From NCBI GenBank assembly GCA_013298025.1, contig JAAFJE010000010.1, positions 62,001 to 126,000 of the forward strand: a stretch of 64,000 nucleotides of DNA. The letters run 5' to 3'. Made by a program: the position numbers and the translations under genes. The notes below the pieces were generated by a model that had not been told where the DNA came from, did not search any database, and saw nothing but the letters and a program-made list of their open reading frames with translations. The stretch is from Cytophagales bacterium (GTDB taxonomy: Bacteria; Bacteroidota; Bacteroidia; Cytophagales; Spirosomataceae). Every line of letters begins with the position of its first letter. Position 1 is the first letter of the stretch. Shown one piece after another: positions 1-11,338 of the stretch.

Positions 1-1
1 T

Positions 2-634
2 TATGCCTTGCTCCAAGAAGGCTACGATGTGATTTATGCCATTCGTCAAAACCGCAAAGAAACGTGGACCAAACGCCTAGCGTATTATCTTTTTTACCGT
101 ATTTTACGACAAATTTCTTACATAGAAATTCCCCTAGACAGTGGCGATTTTGCCCTGATGAGCCGTAGGATTGTCGATATTCTCAACCAAATGCCAGAAG
201 AAAGTCGCTACCTCAGAGGCATGAGAAGTTGGGTGGGGTTCCGACAAATAGGCATTCCCTGCGAGCGAGCCGAGCGACAAGCTGGCGATTCTAAATATTC
301 GTTCCGACAGTTATTCAACTTGGCTTACGATGGCATTTTCAATTTCAGTGAGCTGCCCGTCAAGTTTGTGACACGCCTTGGCTTCGTTACAGTATTAGTT
401 TCCTTGGTATTTCTGCTAGGGGTTTTAATCAAAAAGTTTTTTTTCAAAGAAGTCATCGAAGGATACCCCTCGCTCCTACTGGCCATCATTTTGTTTAGTG
501 GCATCCAGCTCTTATCGCTCGGCGTAATTGGCGAATATGTACTCAGAATTTTCTTCCAAACCAAGAACCGACCTTTGTTTATTACCAAACACCACATCAA
601 AAACGGACAATACATTCATGAAAACAAGCCCTAA
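2..634 (+). CDS. Polyprenyl-phosphate glycosyltransferase, family 2 (5'-truncated)
   Basis: C-terminal part of a DPM1/GtrB-type glycosyltransferase, which transfers a sugar from a nucleotide donor to a polyprenyl phosphate at the inner membrane. The frame is open to the window edge, so the TTG at position 8 is not a real start and the GT-A donor-binding half lies outside. Visible are EGYDVIYAIRQNR, GDFALMSR and RYLRGMRSWVGFRQ, all typical of this family, followed by two hydrophobic segments at about residues 120-145 and 155-180 of the visible part and a short basic tail (FQTKNRPLF). No clear terminator follows. Family assignment is firm; donor and acceptor cannot be told. Confidence 0.85.
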   Translation, partial: YALLQEGYDVIYAIRQNRKETWTKRLAYYLFYRILRQISYIEIPLDSGDFALMSRRIVDILNQMPEESRYLRGMRSWVGFRQIGIPCERAERQAGDSKYSFRQLFNLAYDGIFNFSELPVKFVTRLGFVTVLVSLVFLLGVLIKKFFFKEVIEGYPSLLLAIILFSGIQLLSLGVIGEYVLRIFFQTKNRPLFITKHHIKNGQYIHENKP

Positions 635-824
635 AAACCACTTGTTTATTTAAAGTTTATCTTTCAAAAATACAATTATTTTTTTCTTGCTTAAAAGTCC
701 TAAACAGCACTTTTTGTAAGAAAAACCTTTCTGCCATTGTTTTTTTTACAACTTTATTTCTTTGAAAATCAATTGATTCAAAAAAACTTCGCCGAGGTGC
801 TTCTACTGTTCCAAGTAATTTTCT

Positions 825-832
825 TACCTTTG
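825..832 (+). promoter_or_regulatory. Bacteroidota -7 box (TACCTTTG) for pyrG, in the 635-941 gap
   Basis: TACCTTTG matches the Bacteroidota consensus TAnnTTTG and lies about 110 bases before the pyrG ATG, giving a leader of roughly 100 bases. No clear TTG sits at the -33 position. The rest of the 635-941 gap is AT-rich, and I see no gene or hairpin in it. Confidence 0.6.
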
Positions 833-854
833 TATCCCGTAACCATAGTTTTAG

Positions 855-2588
<1,734 letters not shown>

Positions 2589-2659
2589 CAAATCTTTGCT
2601 CGGGACAGGATTGTAATAACCTTTTGTAAAAAAATACACTTTACTAAGCAAGTTATTTG

Positions 2660-2667
2660 TAATTTTG
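2660..2667 (+). promoter_or_regulatory. Bacteroidota -7 box (TAATTTTG) for yidC
   Basis: TAATTTTG followed by CACC is a textbook Bacteroidota promoter core, about 87 bases before the yidC start. Its last base is the first base of the pyrG terminator stem, so the predicted yidC transcript would begin inside that hairpin. Confidence 0.6.
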
Positions 2668-2694
2668 CACCGCCGATTTTAAGCGGTGCATTTT
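2667..2694 (+). terminator. Rho-independent terminator after pyrG
   Basis: Perfect 7-base stem GCACCGC (2667-2673) / GCGGTGC (2683-2689) with a 9-base loop, followed by A and five T. It lies about 80 bases past the pyrG stop. Confidence 0.65.
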
Positions 2695-2753
2695 TATTAG
2701 CGAATCATGGCTTGGCAAAGAAATGAAGCCATTTCAAAAAACAACAAAACTAC

Positions 2754-4607
2754 ATGGATAGAAATCAAGTCACGGGGCTATTATTGATAATAGCTATGTT
2801 GCTGGGATACCAGTTCTTCGTTGCCCCGAAAATTGAACCAACCCAACCAGAAGAAAGTAAAAAAGTAACAAAAACTGTCCCTCAAACAACGCCTAAAGCC
2901 CAAGTCGATACCAATGCCCTCAAAGCTGCCGCAGGCGACTTTGCAGCCGTTGCTACAGGAACAGCCCAAGACATTGTACTTGAAAACAAAGATATTAAGG
3001 TTACTTTTACAACGCATGGAGGTAAAATCAAGCAAGTTGTGTTGAAAAACTTCAAAACTTACAACAGTTTTGCGGCTAACCAAAATACACCTTTGACCAT
3101 CTACGACGAGTCGTTTGACAAAGTGAGCTTTGAATTGCCTACAACCAAAGGTAAAATAGATTTGTACAAATTGTATTTCAATCAGGTACAAGTAAATAAA
3201 AACGCCGACCCTGCCAAAGAAACGGCCCAATCAATATCTTTTGCCTTGACGTTGGCCAACGGACAACAAGTAGCACAAACTTATACCCTAGCGCCTTCGG
3301 GTTTTTTACTCGACCAGCAAGTGAAGCTTACGGGCTTAGATGGCGTTTTGAAAAACGAATCGGTACAATTCAATTGGTCTGAAAATGTACAAGCGACCGA
3401 AAAAGACCTTAACGAAAACCGTAAAGCCACCGTCAATTACCTGCTTGCCGAAGACGAAGAGTTTGACCAATTATCAGAAAATCCTAGCAGTGCCAACGAC
3501 GCTACGCTCGACAAACCGCTTACTTGGTTATCGTTTAAAAAGAAATACTTCCTTTCAGGATTTATTACTAAAAATCAACCCATCGAAAAAGCCCAAATAT
3601 GGGGAACGCCCAATACCGAAGACAGCGTAAATATCAAAACGTTGCGTGCCGACATGGCTTTGTCGTTGGCTGATTTGAAAGCAGGCAAAGGACAATACCA
3701 ATGGTATTTTGGACCAAACGACTACAATGCCATTAAAAACATTGCCCCGGGTTTTGGTAAAAACGTAAAATTGAGCTACGACATCTTTTTGCCCATCACT
3801 CGTTACGTGTTTGTACCTTTGTTCAACGTACTCGAAACGATATTTAGCAATTATGGCTTGTTGATTATTGTATTGGTGCTTATCATCAAAACAGCCCTGT
3901 TGCCCCTTACCTACAAGTCGTATGTGAGCATGGCAAAAATGCGTATTTTACAACCAGAATTGAATGCCATCAAGGAAAAAATAGGCGACGATGCAGCCAA
4001 ATTGCAACAAGCCCAAATGAAATTGTATGGCGAAGTAGGCGTAAGTCCGCTCAGTGGTTGTGTGCCTGTATTAGCTACCATGCCTATTTTGATGGCGGTA
4101 TTTATGCTTTTCCCGAACTTGATTAACCTACGTCAAGAAGCCTTTTTGTGGGCCAACGACCTTTCTACATACGACTCTGTGCTTGATTTGCCTTTTAGCA
4201 TTCCTTTTTACGGCAACCACGTGAGTTTGTTTACCTTGTTGATGACCATTTCGAGTGTGGCTTATGGCTATTACAACAACCAAAACACGCCAGACCAGCC
4301 CGGACAGCCCATAGACATGAAAAAAATGGCCTATATCACACCTGTAATTTTCATGTTTGTGATGAACTCACTTCCAGCAGGGATGAGCTTCTATTATTTT
4401 GTTTCAAACTTAGTAACCATTTTACAACAAATCGGTATTCGTAAGTTTGTGGATGAAGACAAAATCAAACAAATTTTAGAAGAAAACAGAAAGAAAATTG
4501 CCGCAGGTGGAGGCAAAAAATCTCGCTTCTCGGAATATTTGTCGAAACAAATGAAAGCCGCAGAAGAAATGCAAAAGCAGGAAAAAGATAAGAAGAAAAA
4601 GAATTAG
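2754..4607 (+). CDS. yidC: Membrane protein insertase YidC
   Basis: Inserts and folds inner-membrane proteins, alone or with SecYEG. At 617 residues it is a Gram-negative-type YidC: an N-terminal membrane anchor (about residues 7-24), a large periplasmic beta domain (about 60-340), then the conserved five-helix insertase core from about 360 on. The core carries LLPLTYKSYVSMAKM, GVSPLSGCVPVLATMPI and SLPAGMSFYYFVSN. The basic C-terminal tail (KDKKKKN) fits ribosome contact. The ATG start directly precedes the anchor (MDRNQVTGLLLI). The pyrG-yidC order is common in Bacteroidota. Confidence 0.97.
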   Translation: MDRNQVTGLLLIIAMLLGYQFFVAPKIEPTQPEESKKVTKTVPQTTPKAQVDTNALKAAAGDFAAVATGTAQDIVLENKDIKVTFTTHGGKIKQVVLKNFKTYNSFAANQNTPLTIYDESFDKVSFELPTTKGKIDLYKLYFNQVQVNKNADPAKETAQSISFALTLANGQQVAQTYTLAPSGFLLDQQVKLTGLDGVLKNESVQFNWSENVQATEKDLNENRKATVNYLLAEDEEFDQLSENPSSANDATLDKPLTWLSFKKKYFLSGFITKNQPIEKAQIWGTPNTEDSVNIKTLRADMALSLADLKAGKGQYQWYFGPNDYNAIKNIAPGFGKNVKLSYDIFLPITRYVFVPLFNVLETIFSNYGLLIIVLVLIIKTALLPLTYKSYVSMAKMRILQPELNAIKEKIGDDAAKLQQAQMKLYGEVGVSPLSGCVPVLATMPILMAVFMLFPNLINLRQEAFLWANDLSTYDSVLDLPFSIPFYGNHVSLFTLLMTISSVAYGYYNNQNTPDQPGQPIDMKKMAYITPVIFMFVMNSLPAGMSFYYFVSNLVTILQQIGIRKFVDEDKIKQILEENRKKIAAGGGKKSRFSEYLSKQMKAAEEMQKQEKDKKKKN

Positions 4608-4664
4608 TTAGGAGTGAACGGTGAATTAGTTTGCTTTTAGTATAAGCAATTTATTACCACTATT

Positions 4665-4727
4665 TTATCAAAAAATAATCCCCGAAATATGCCAAAACTG
4701 TGCATAGATGGGGATTACTTTTGATAA
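4665..4727. repeat. Long imperfect inverted repeat between convergent genes
   Basis: Left arm 4665-4683 and right arm 4710-4727 are complementary over about 18 bases apart from a small AA/G mismatch-bulge, with 26 bases between. It sits between yidC and the convergent helicase gene. Probably a transcript-end hairpin, though no T-tract follows on either strand. Confidence 0.5.
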
Positions 4728-4790
4728 ATAACTGATAATCATTCACTTACATTATTGATTAAAACAGTATAACTCTTTCATTTTATGACT

Positions 4791-4835
4791 AAAAACAAAA
4801 AATAAGCACGCTTTATTATGCTGTTTTTTGTTTTT
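4791..4835. terminator. Bidirectional terminator (yidC / helicase)
   Basis: An A-rich left arm (4791-4808) pairs with a T-rich right arm (4819-4835) around a short loop, giving AGCA/TGCT at the base of the loop and long A/T flanks. T-runs follow on both strands. The right flank reaches the helicase stop codon at 4834-4836. Confidence 0.6.
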
Positions 4836-7800
4836 AACTCCATTTTATTCTATCATTTTCTCTTTTGACTATACCTTTTTTTTCAGCTATATCAATCACA
4901 TAACGCAAGATAGTATCTATTTGCTTACCGACTTTAGCAAAACCAAAAATTCGAGCTAGGTAACGTAACAACTCCTCTTCTTCCATACTTAAATTGTTTG
5001 AAACAACTTCCTGCAAAGCAACTAAAATTTCCTCTGGAGCTATATCCTCCATATTTCTTTTTTCAATTTCATTGCTTCGATAATGGTCTATTTCAATACT
5101 ATTATTCCAATAAAATGGCTGATGATGAATAGTCTGGACTAAATTCATTTCTTGGATAATCCCTTCTAAGTATTTATCCAACTTTGCCCCTGCACGACTT
5201 GTATTCCATGCTTGTAGGACTTTTTTATACAATAAATTCTTACTAATAGGAGCTTCTATTTCTATCAATTGATATATCTGTTGCTTTATTGTATTACGGT
5301 TTTGAAACTCATATATCACCTCACTGTTAGCATTAAAAACAGGTATTAAATTATAAACATTGTAAGCTTGTTGTTTAGTAGTTGTTTCTATTGGAGATGT
5401 TGTCGTTTCGGGGATTGAATTTACTACGTCCACTGCTGTGATTGGCTCATTTTCAATCGCAGGTTGTGTCTGTAATTGCCTTACTTTTTGGAGTATTGCA
5501 TCAATAATCGTGTCGGCATTTTCAATCCAATCCATCGTCCAGATGCGATAAAGATTCCACCCCAACACTTTAAGTACGGCAGGCATTACCATTTCTCGGT
5601 CGTTAGTGGTATGAGCATTATAATAATAGTGACCATCAACTACAATTCCTAAAATATATTGTTGTGGCTTATCGGGATGCACAATTCCCATATCTATTTT
5701 GAATCCAGAAGTACCGATATTACATTTTACGACTAATCCTTTTTCCTGTAATTTTTGACTAATAGAAGCCGATAAATGCTGTTGGCTAAGAGTTACTTGT
5801 ACATCTTCAGGACGCACACTTAGATGTCCTTTTTCGGCAAACTGTAAAAAAGCTTTCAATCCTGCAACCCCTTCGGCTGATGTACGGCTTAAATCTATTT
5901 GGTCTGCATGTAAAGTGGCGAAAATGTGCATTTCATAGCGTGCACGAGTAATAGCTACATTTAACCTCCGCCAACCGCCATCACGATTTAATGGACCAAA
6001 ATTCATACTCATTTTTCCTACTTCGTCTGGAGCATAACATACAGAAAACAAAATAATATCTCGTTCATCACCTTGTACATTTTCTAAATTTTTCACGAAC
6101 AATGGCTCCTCACTTTCACTAGCAAATTCTTCTAATTTAGGGTCTGTCATAAATAGTTTTTGTAATTTATCTTCTATTAGGCTTTGTTGTGTTTGGCTGA
6201 ATGTTACGACTCCTATGCTTAACTTTCTCGTTTGCGAATTGTTGTAATGTGCTTGAATGTATTGTACAATTGCATCGGCTTCAAATTTGTTAGTACGAGT
6301 TTTACCCTTATCGTAAAAACCACTAATTTGATGATATTTCACCTTACGGTTCAAATCGTCATACGAAGGAAATGTAAGAAGTTTGTTTTCGTAATAGTTT
6401 ACGTTACTAAAAGCGATTAGGCTTTCATGTTTGCTACGATAATGTCGCAACAGGTATTTTGAGGGGACAGACAATGACAAGCAATCATCCAAAATACTTT
6501 CCAAATCTTCTACATCCATATTCTCTTCATCTGACTTGATTGTGCTAAAAAATGCAGTAGGAGGCATTTGCTTGGGGTCGCCCACAATTACCGATTGTTT
6601 TGCTCTTGCCAAGGCACTTACTGCCTCACAGGTTGGTAATTGTGAGGCTTCATCAAAAATTAACATATCGAAATGTTTTGTATTCACATCAAAATACTGT
6701 GCTACAGAAATTGGGCTCATCAGCATACAAGGGGCAATGCGTGGAAGCAACGATGGTATTTGGTCAAATAGTTTTCTAATACTCAATCCCCTTCCTCTAT
6801 TTTTGATAGCACGTTGTAAAATACCAATTTCAGAGCTTTGCATGGCTTCTACGCCAGTGGTAGGTAGTTGTGCTGCCAACTTTATCCGCAATTCTTGAAT
6901 TGTGAGAGATTGAAAATCCTTAGCTATTTTTTTATATTGCTCTATTCTACTTTCAAGTATGCCAGCATTGAATAAGCTTAATGCTTCATGTTGTGAAATA
7001 ATTTGCTGTGCGATAGAAGTATGAACAATAAAGTGAAAATATTCAGAGATATTTTCTACATCACAGCATTTGTTTTCGTAAGCATTTATCAACCATCGCA
7101 ACTGCAACTCTTCGCCTTTTTTACGAAACTGTAAGTAATTAACCCAATTTTTCAATTGAGGAAGATGATTCTGTATGTTTTTCAGTTGAATGATAGTTTC
7201 ATTGAGCCAGTTTTCATTTTGCAGAAAACGAATACCAGTCAGTCGTTCATAATTTTTCTTTTGTTCGTTAAAAATAGTCGTAAGTTGTATAAATTCTAGT
7301 ATTGTAGGGATGTTATCTTGTTGTATTTCTTCGATATATTGTACATTGTTCTCCAACAATAGTTGCATCCACTTACCAAGAGCATTACGGTCCCAATGAT
7401 TCGTTAGATAACTTAAATGTTGCACTAATGAAGCTTTACGGTCAATATCTACTAAATCCGTTTGTTCATCTTTAAACAATTTCTTTAGGGCTTTTTGGAC
7501 AGCAACAAAGCGACTTTGTTGCAAAATGTATTGCCCTTCTTCTAACTGATGATTGTAAGAAAATAGCTGTTCTAATTCATCATCATCCTCAACAGGAGCG
7601 TTTTTAAAAAGTTGTACCTGTTTTCTAATCTTTCGTTTCTGTAGCCACTTAGATAAAAACCAGCTTTGTTCTGCTTGTTTCCATTGCCTCTCTATTGTTG
7701 CAATATCTGCGGTTAAAATTTTTCGATTATAGCTTTTGAGAATACCATTTAGAGCTGTCTGATATTGACCAAATATATTGCTCCACTCTTTGTAAACCTC

Positions 7801-10629
7801 GTAATTTTCTTTGTCGGATAAGTAAACAATAAGATGCAAAGGAATATTGGGCAAGTGTTGTACTGCAACTATTAGCTGAATAAATTGTTCCCATGCAGCT
7901 TTAGAATGTATAGGATACAGGAAACAAATGGCTTTAGCTAATGATTCTGATTGGCTCTTTAAGGTAGGTAATAATTCTAGTAAGTTTTCTGTTTGTATGG
8001 AAATATCATCATTAATCGAAGGTGAATATTCGGGTAAATTAAGTACGTTTAAAGGGTTTTCAGACGGATGTATGAGTAATTTAATAATTGATTGAAATGG
8101 AGGTAGCCAGTCTGTCCATTGTTGCCACAATGCTGCATCTAATTGTTTTAGAACTGTTGCAGGTAGTAGATTTTTTTGAAATCCCTTATGGCGATAATTT
8201 TCCAAAGCAGTGATGCTATCGTATAAACTCCATCCTACTTGTTGTTTTTGATGTAGCACATTAATGTAATTACTGATAGCCTTTTTGGCGTTATCTAACC
8301 GCTGTGCTTCTTGCTGAAAATCGGCTGTTCTGGCTAGTTTTACTGTTTCTATTGATTTAGCTAACTGTTCCAATACATCAGATTTTTTTGATTTATTGGA
8401 GTGTAGCTCTAATGTAAAAGGAGCAAGTCCAATTTGTTCCAAGCGTTTATGAACAACGTCTAAGGCAGCTTTTTTGGCAGCTACGAACAAAACTCTCTTT
8501 CCTCGATACAAAGCATCTGCGATAATATTAGTTATCGTTTGAGATTTACCAGTTCCGGGAGGTCCATGTAAAATAAAACTATGCCCTTGTTGAGCTGTAA
8601 TCACCGCATCCATCTGTGATACATCTGTAGAAATAGGCAATACAACCGAATGAGCATGAATCGTATCAAATTCGCTCGTATCAAGGGCCTGGTGACTGAC
8701 ATCAAATGCTAATTTACCTTGTACTAAACTACGCACCATGTCACTTTTTAGTAATGCTTCCTGATGCACTACTATATCTTTCCATAAAATTAGTTTACTA
8801 AATGAAAAATTACCTAACACTAGCTGTTCTTCCACATCCCAGCCTTTCAATTGCATCACAGCCCTCCGAAGTATGCCCATCACTTTTGATACATCAACGC
8901 CTTTGCTATCGGTCGGTAATTGCTCCAATACTCCTAAATCCAGCTCATACTCCTGCCTGAGAAATTCTAGCAAAGTAATATTTATCATCGTTTCTTCTTC
9001 TCTGCTTTTCAATGTAAACTTACTATTTACAGACCTCCGACTAATTTCTACAGGCAATAGTAGTATGGGGGCATAACGTGGTTGCTCTGCATTTTTTCTG
9101 TCATACCATTTAAGCAGTCCTACAGCAAGATATAGCGTACTTGAACCATTTTCTTCGGTAGCCTGCTTTGCATTTTTATGAATGTAAATAAGGATATTAT
9201 CCAAATCTTGTTGATGATAATATGTAAGTAAGCGATTATGCTCTAGCTCATTATTTGCTAATTGGTATAATTGCGACGAACGATGAATAGGTTGATTGAA
9301 CAAATTATACTTACGCAATATCTCCACATTTGATTTAGGTATAGGTGTAATAGAAAAGCTCTTACCTTCAGATAACGTATCTTCTAAATTACTAATATCA
9401 ATATCGACCAATTGTAACATATTACGAGTAATATGCAGGTTAAGTAAATTGTTTCGGAGCGATAAATCTAGGAGCTTACGTTCCCATACTTTTTGTTTTG
9501 TTTTAGGCTGTTTAGTTTGTAATAACTCATCTTGGTAAATTGTTCCTATTTCAAAACGCTTTTCCATGTTCGTAGTTTCTCTTTGCCTTGTAACCTCCTC
9601 CTCTAGTGCTATTTCAGAAGTATTAGTGAGCAAAGGCAATGGACGTACACGTAGCATCCTTGCTCGCTTTATATCGACCGATAAAATAAAATCTTCCTTC
9701 TGCACTAATTGTGCTTCGCCAGTATTTAGTGCCTCGCTAAACGTTATAGAATTTCCTTTGCACACACTGGTTGCCTCAAAAGCCACCATTTCACGAATCC
9801 CTTTTGATAGCCGCTTAGTAATGGCTGTTTTATCATCATTAATAATTTCGGAAAATTTATCATCTTGTAACCAGCACCCAACAAAAGCATGACCACGCAC
9901 AATAACCAAAATAGGATTGAGGTCAACCGCTTCTAAACAAGCGACAAACAATAAGCTAAGGTCTATACAATTTCCGAATTTTTCCTGTTGAATTGTATGA
10001 AGTAAACGTAATCTCTGCCCGCTCTCTTCATAACCCGGAGGCAAAGCACTATAGACAATTTCCTCACTTTGAATAGCAGAATAAATTGCAGATATGATTT
10101 GCAACACTCGCTCAGGGTCGTCACTCTGATACCCTTCAAAAGCTATTTTTAATTTTTGTTTTGCTAGTATCTCAACGGCTTTTCTTTTGATATGATATAC
10201 GTAAGGATGGTTGGGCGTAACATAAGTAGCGATTAGTTCAGGTAATACCTGAAAACCGCCAAAATGCTCTAAAGGGTGAATATTGACAGTTATTGTATCT
10301 TTGATTACAGAGCTATCTTTTGCAGCAACTTCAATGGTAATGATTGCCTTTTCAGTTTCTGAGATACTATTCAAAAAATGGCGATTAACTTTTAGATTCT
10401 CTAAAGGAATTTTTATGTCTTTCTTGGCTGGAACGAATGAAACGCTGTATTTAAACGGCTCAATGCAAGGAAGGTCGGCTGTTATCCCTATTTCAAGTTG
10501 AGTAGAATCCTTTTCAGAGGAATTCTCAATCGTTAGCGACTGAATGAATTTAACATCATTTAGGTATGAAGAAATATTTAAAAAAGGCAGATGCTGCTTG
10601 TGAATAATAAGATTGGCTTGCTCTTGCAT
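4834..10629 (-). CDS. Giant transglutaminase-like / DUF4011 / SF1 helicase / Vsr-like nuclease protein
   Basis: A single 1931-residue protein. Order: residues about 150-300 resemble a transglutaminase-like fold with Cys221 in FGNCIDLS and His247 in RGHAFVGCW. WERKLLDLSLRNNLLNL (382-398) is the DUF4011 signature. An SF1 helicase follows, with Walker A GPPGTGKS at 689-696, Walker B IFDEASQLP with Asp1326, and motif VI AITRAR at about 1559-1564. The two helicase halves are separated by about 600 residues of mostly helical sequence. A Vsr/MTES_1575-type nuclease fold is centred on Asp1646 (FKIDMGIV) and VLGWNLYRIWTMDW, and a DUF3320-like tail ends the protein. Related multidomain helicases occur in antiphage systems; a defence role here is inference. 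The first ATG fits the N-terminus. It stands alone, with no partner gene on its strand nearby. Confidence 0.85.
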   Translation of the reverse strand: MQEQANLIIHKQHLPFLNISSYLNDVKFIQSLTIENSSEKDSTQLEIGITADLPCIEPFKYSVSFVPAKKDIKIPLENLKVNRHFLNSISETEKAIITIEVAAKDSSVIKDTITVNIHPLEHFGGFQVLPELIATYVTPNHPYVYHIKRKAVEILAKQKLKIAFEGYQSDDPERVLQIISAIYSAIQSEEIVYSALPPGYEESGQRLRLLHTIQQEKFGNCIDLSLLFVACLEAVDLNPILVIVRGHAFVGCWLQDDKFSEIINDDKTAITKRLSKGIREMVAFEATSVCKGNSITFSEALNTGEAQLVQKEDFILSVDIKRARMLRVRPLPLLTNTSEIALEEEVTRQRETTNMEKRFEIGTIYQDELLQTKQPKTKQKVWERKLLDLSLRNNLLNLHITRNMLQLVDIDISNLEDTLSEGKSFSITPIPKSNVEILRKYNLFNQPIHRSSQLYQLANNELEHNRLLTYYHQQDLDNILIYIHKNAKQATEENGSSTLYLAVGLLKWYDRKNAEQPRYAPILLLPVEISRRSVNSKFTLKSREEETMINITLLEFLRQEYELDLGVLEQLPTDSKGVDVSKVMGILRRAVMQLKGWDVEEQLVLGNFSFSKLILWKDIVVHQEALLKSDMVRSLVQGKLAFDVSHQALDTSEFDTIHAHSVVLPISTDVSQMDAVITAQQGHSFILHGPPGTGKSQTITNIIADALYRGKRVLFVAAKKAALDVVHKRLEQIGLAPFTLELHSNKSKKSDVLEQLAKSIETVKLARTADFQQEAQRLDNAKKAISNYINVLHQKQQVGWSLYDSITALENYRHKGFQKNLLPATVLKQLDAALWQQWTDWLPPFQSIIKLLIHPSENPLNVLNLPEYSPSINDDISIQTENLLELLPTLKSQSESLAKAICFLYPIHSKAAWEQFIQLIVAVQHLPNIPLHLIVYLSDKENYEVYKEWSNIFGQYQTALNGILKSYNRKILTADIATIERQWKQAEQSWFLSKWLQKRKIRKQVQLFKNAPVEDDDELEQLFSYNHQLEEGQYILQQSRFVAVQKALKKLFKDEQTDLVDIDRKASLVQHLSYLTNHWDRNALGKWMQLLLENNVQYIEEIQQDNIPTILEFIQLTTIFNEQKKNYERLTGIRFLQNENWLNETIIQLKNIQNHLPQLKNWVNYLQFRKKGEELQLRWLINAYENKCCDVENISEYFHFIVHTSIAQQIISQHEALSLFNAGILESRIEQYKKIAKDFQSLTIQELRIKLAAQLPTTGVEAMQSSEIGILQRAIKNRGRGLSIRKLFDQIPSLLPRIAPCMLMSPISVAQYFDVNTKHFDMLIFDEASQLPTCEAVSALARAKQSVIVGDPKQMPPTAFFSTIKSDEENMDVEDLESILDDCLSLSVPSKYLLRHYRSKHESLIAFSNVNYYENKLLTFPSYDDLNRKVKYHQISGFYDKGKTRTNKFEADAIVQYIQAHYNNSQTRKLSIGVVTFSQTQQSLIEDKLQKLFMTDPKLEEFASESEEPLFVKNLENVQGDERDIILFSVCYAPDEVGKMSMNFGPLNRDGGWRRLNVAITRARYEMHIFATLHADQIDLSRTSAEGVAGLKAFLQFAEKGHLSVRPEDVQVTLSQQHLSASISQKLQEKGLVVKCNIGTSGFKIDMGIVHPDKPQQYILGIVVDGHYYYNAHTTNDREMVMPAVLKVLGWNLYRIWTMDWIENADTIIDAILQKVRQLQTQPAIENEPITAVDVVNSIPETTTSPIETTTKQQAYNVYNLIPVFNANSEVIYEFQNRNTIKQQIYQLIEIEAPISKNLLYKKVLQAWNTSRAGAKLDKYLEGIIQEMNLVQTIHHQPFYWNNSIEIDHYRSNEIEKRNMEDIAPEEILVALQEVVSNNLSMEEEELLRYLARIFGFAKVGKQIDTILRYVIDIAEKKGIVKRENDRIKWS

Positions 10630-11338
10630 AAGATATTTATTCTATTTAAGTTAGTCAACAATAATTCCTAAATTAAGTAGTAAGGTATTAGTGTAGATAT
10701 GAATAGGTTGTTCAACAGAGGTTTTGTAATAAACTAAATAATCATCTTTCTACAAGTTCATAAAACCTATCCTCTCCAAGTCAATAAAATAACAATCAAG
10801 CTATTAATACAAAAGAATAGCCTATAAAAGTAATAGATAACAATTAATATCTATCAGTAATATTGGCATCCCAATCATAGCCAAGGAGGTTATTATTATT
10901 TGGCTTCATAGTATATAGAAGGCTATTCATTTTCAACACAATACATTTGTTTAATCTGCCATCAATATAAAAAATCTTTTTGTTTTTTACATATAAAAAG
11001 TCTTTTTATTATCATTTTATAGATTAATAGATGTTCATCCTTTATTTTCCTCTCAAAACATTGTCAAGACAAGTTATTCCAACTATTTCTTTTTCTCACT
11101 CTAGCATACCATACCTTCCGTTTATTCTCATAGCTTAACTAGCAATATATTTCTTGCATATTGCTAGAAAAATCAAGATTTAACCGCTGAATACTTAGCT
11201 GTATTATTGCTTTTCCTATTTGTAAATTCCTCGAACTGGCAACCTAGCAACTTAGGTTAGTTAGCCTAATGTACTGTACGAAAGATTGAACGGCTAGGAT
11301 ATTCAATAGCAGAACAATCTTTCGTACAGTTTTTCCTA
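10630..11338. other. Gene-free AT-rich region upstream of the giant helicase
   Basis: About 700 bases with no convincing reading frame on either strand. It must hold the promoter of the minus-strand helicase, but no clear TAnnTTTG is visible. It contains two hairpins: a 10-base stem at 11139-11148 / 11158-11167 with a 9-base loop, and the larger inverted repeat at 11273-11330. A small RNA or a degraded gene cannot be excluded. Confidence 0.5.
11273..11330. repeat. 16-base perfect inverted repeat downstream of purN
   Basis: Arms 11273-11288 and 11315-11330 (ACTGTACGAAAGATTG and its complement) enclose 26 bases. TTTT follows on the plus strand, but the only adjacent gene is purN on the minus strand, where no T-run follows. 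It may be the purN transcript end or the relic of a small element. Confidence 0.55.
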
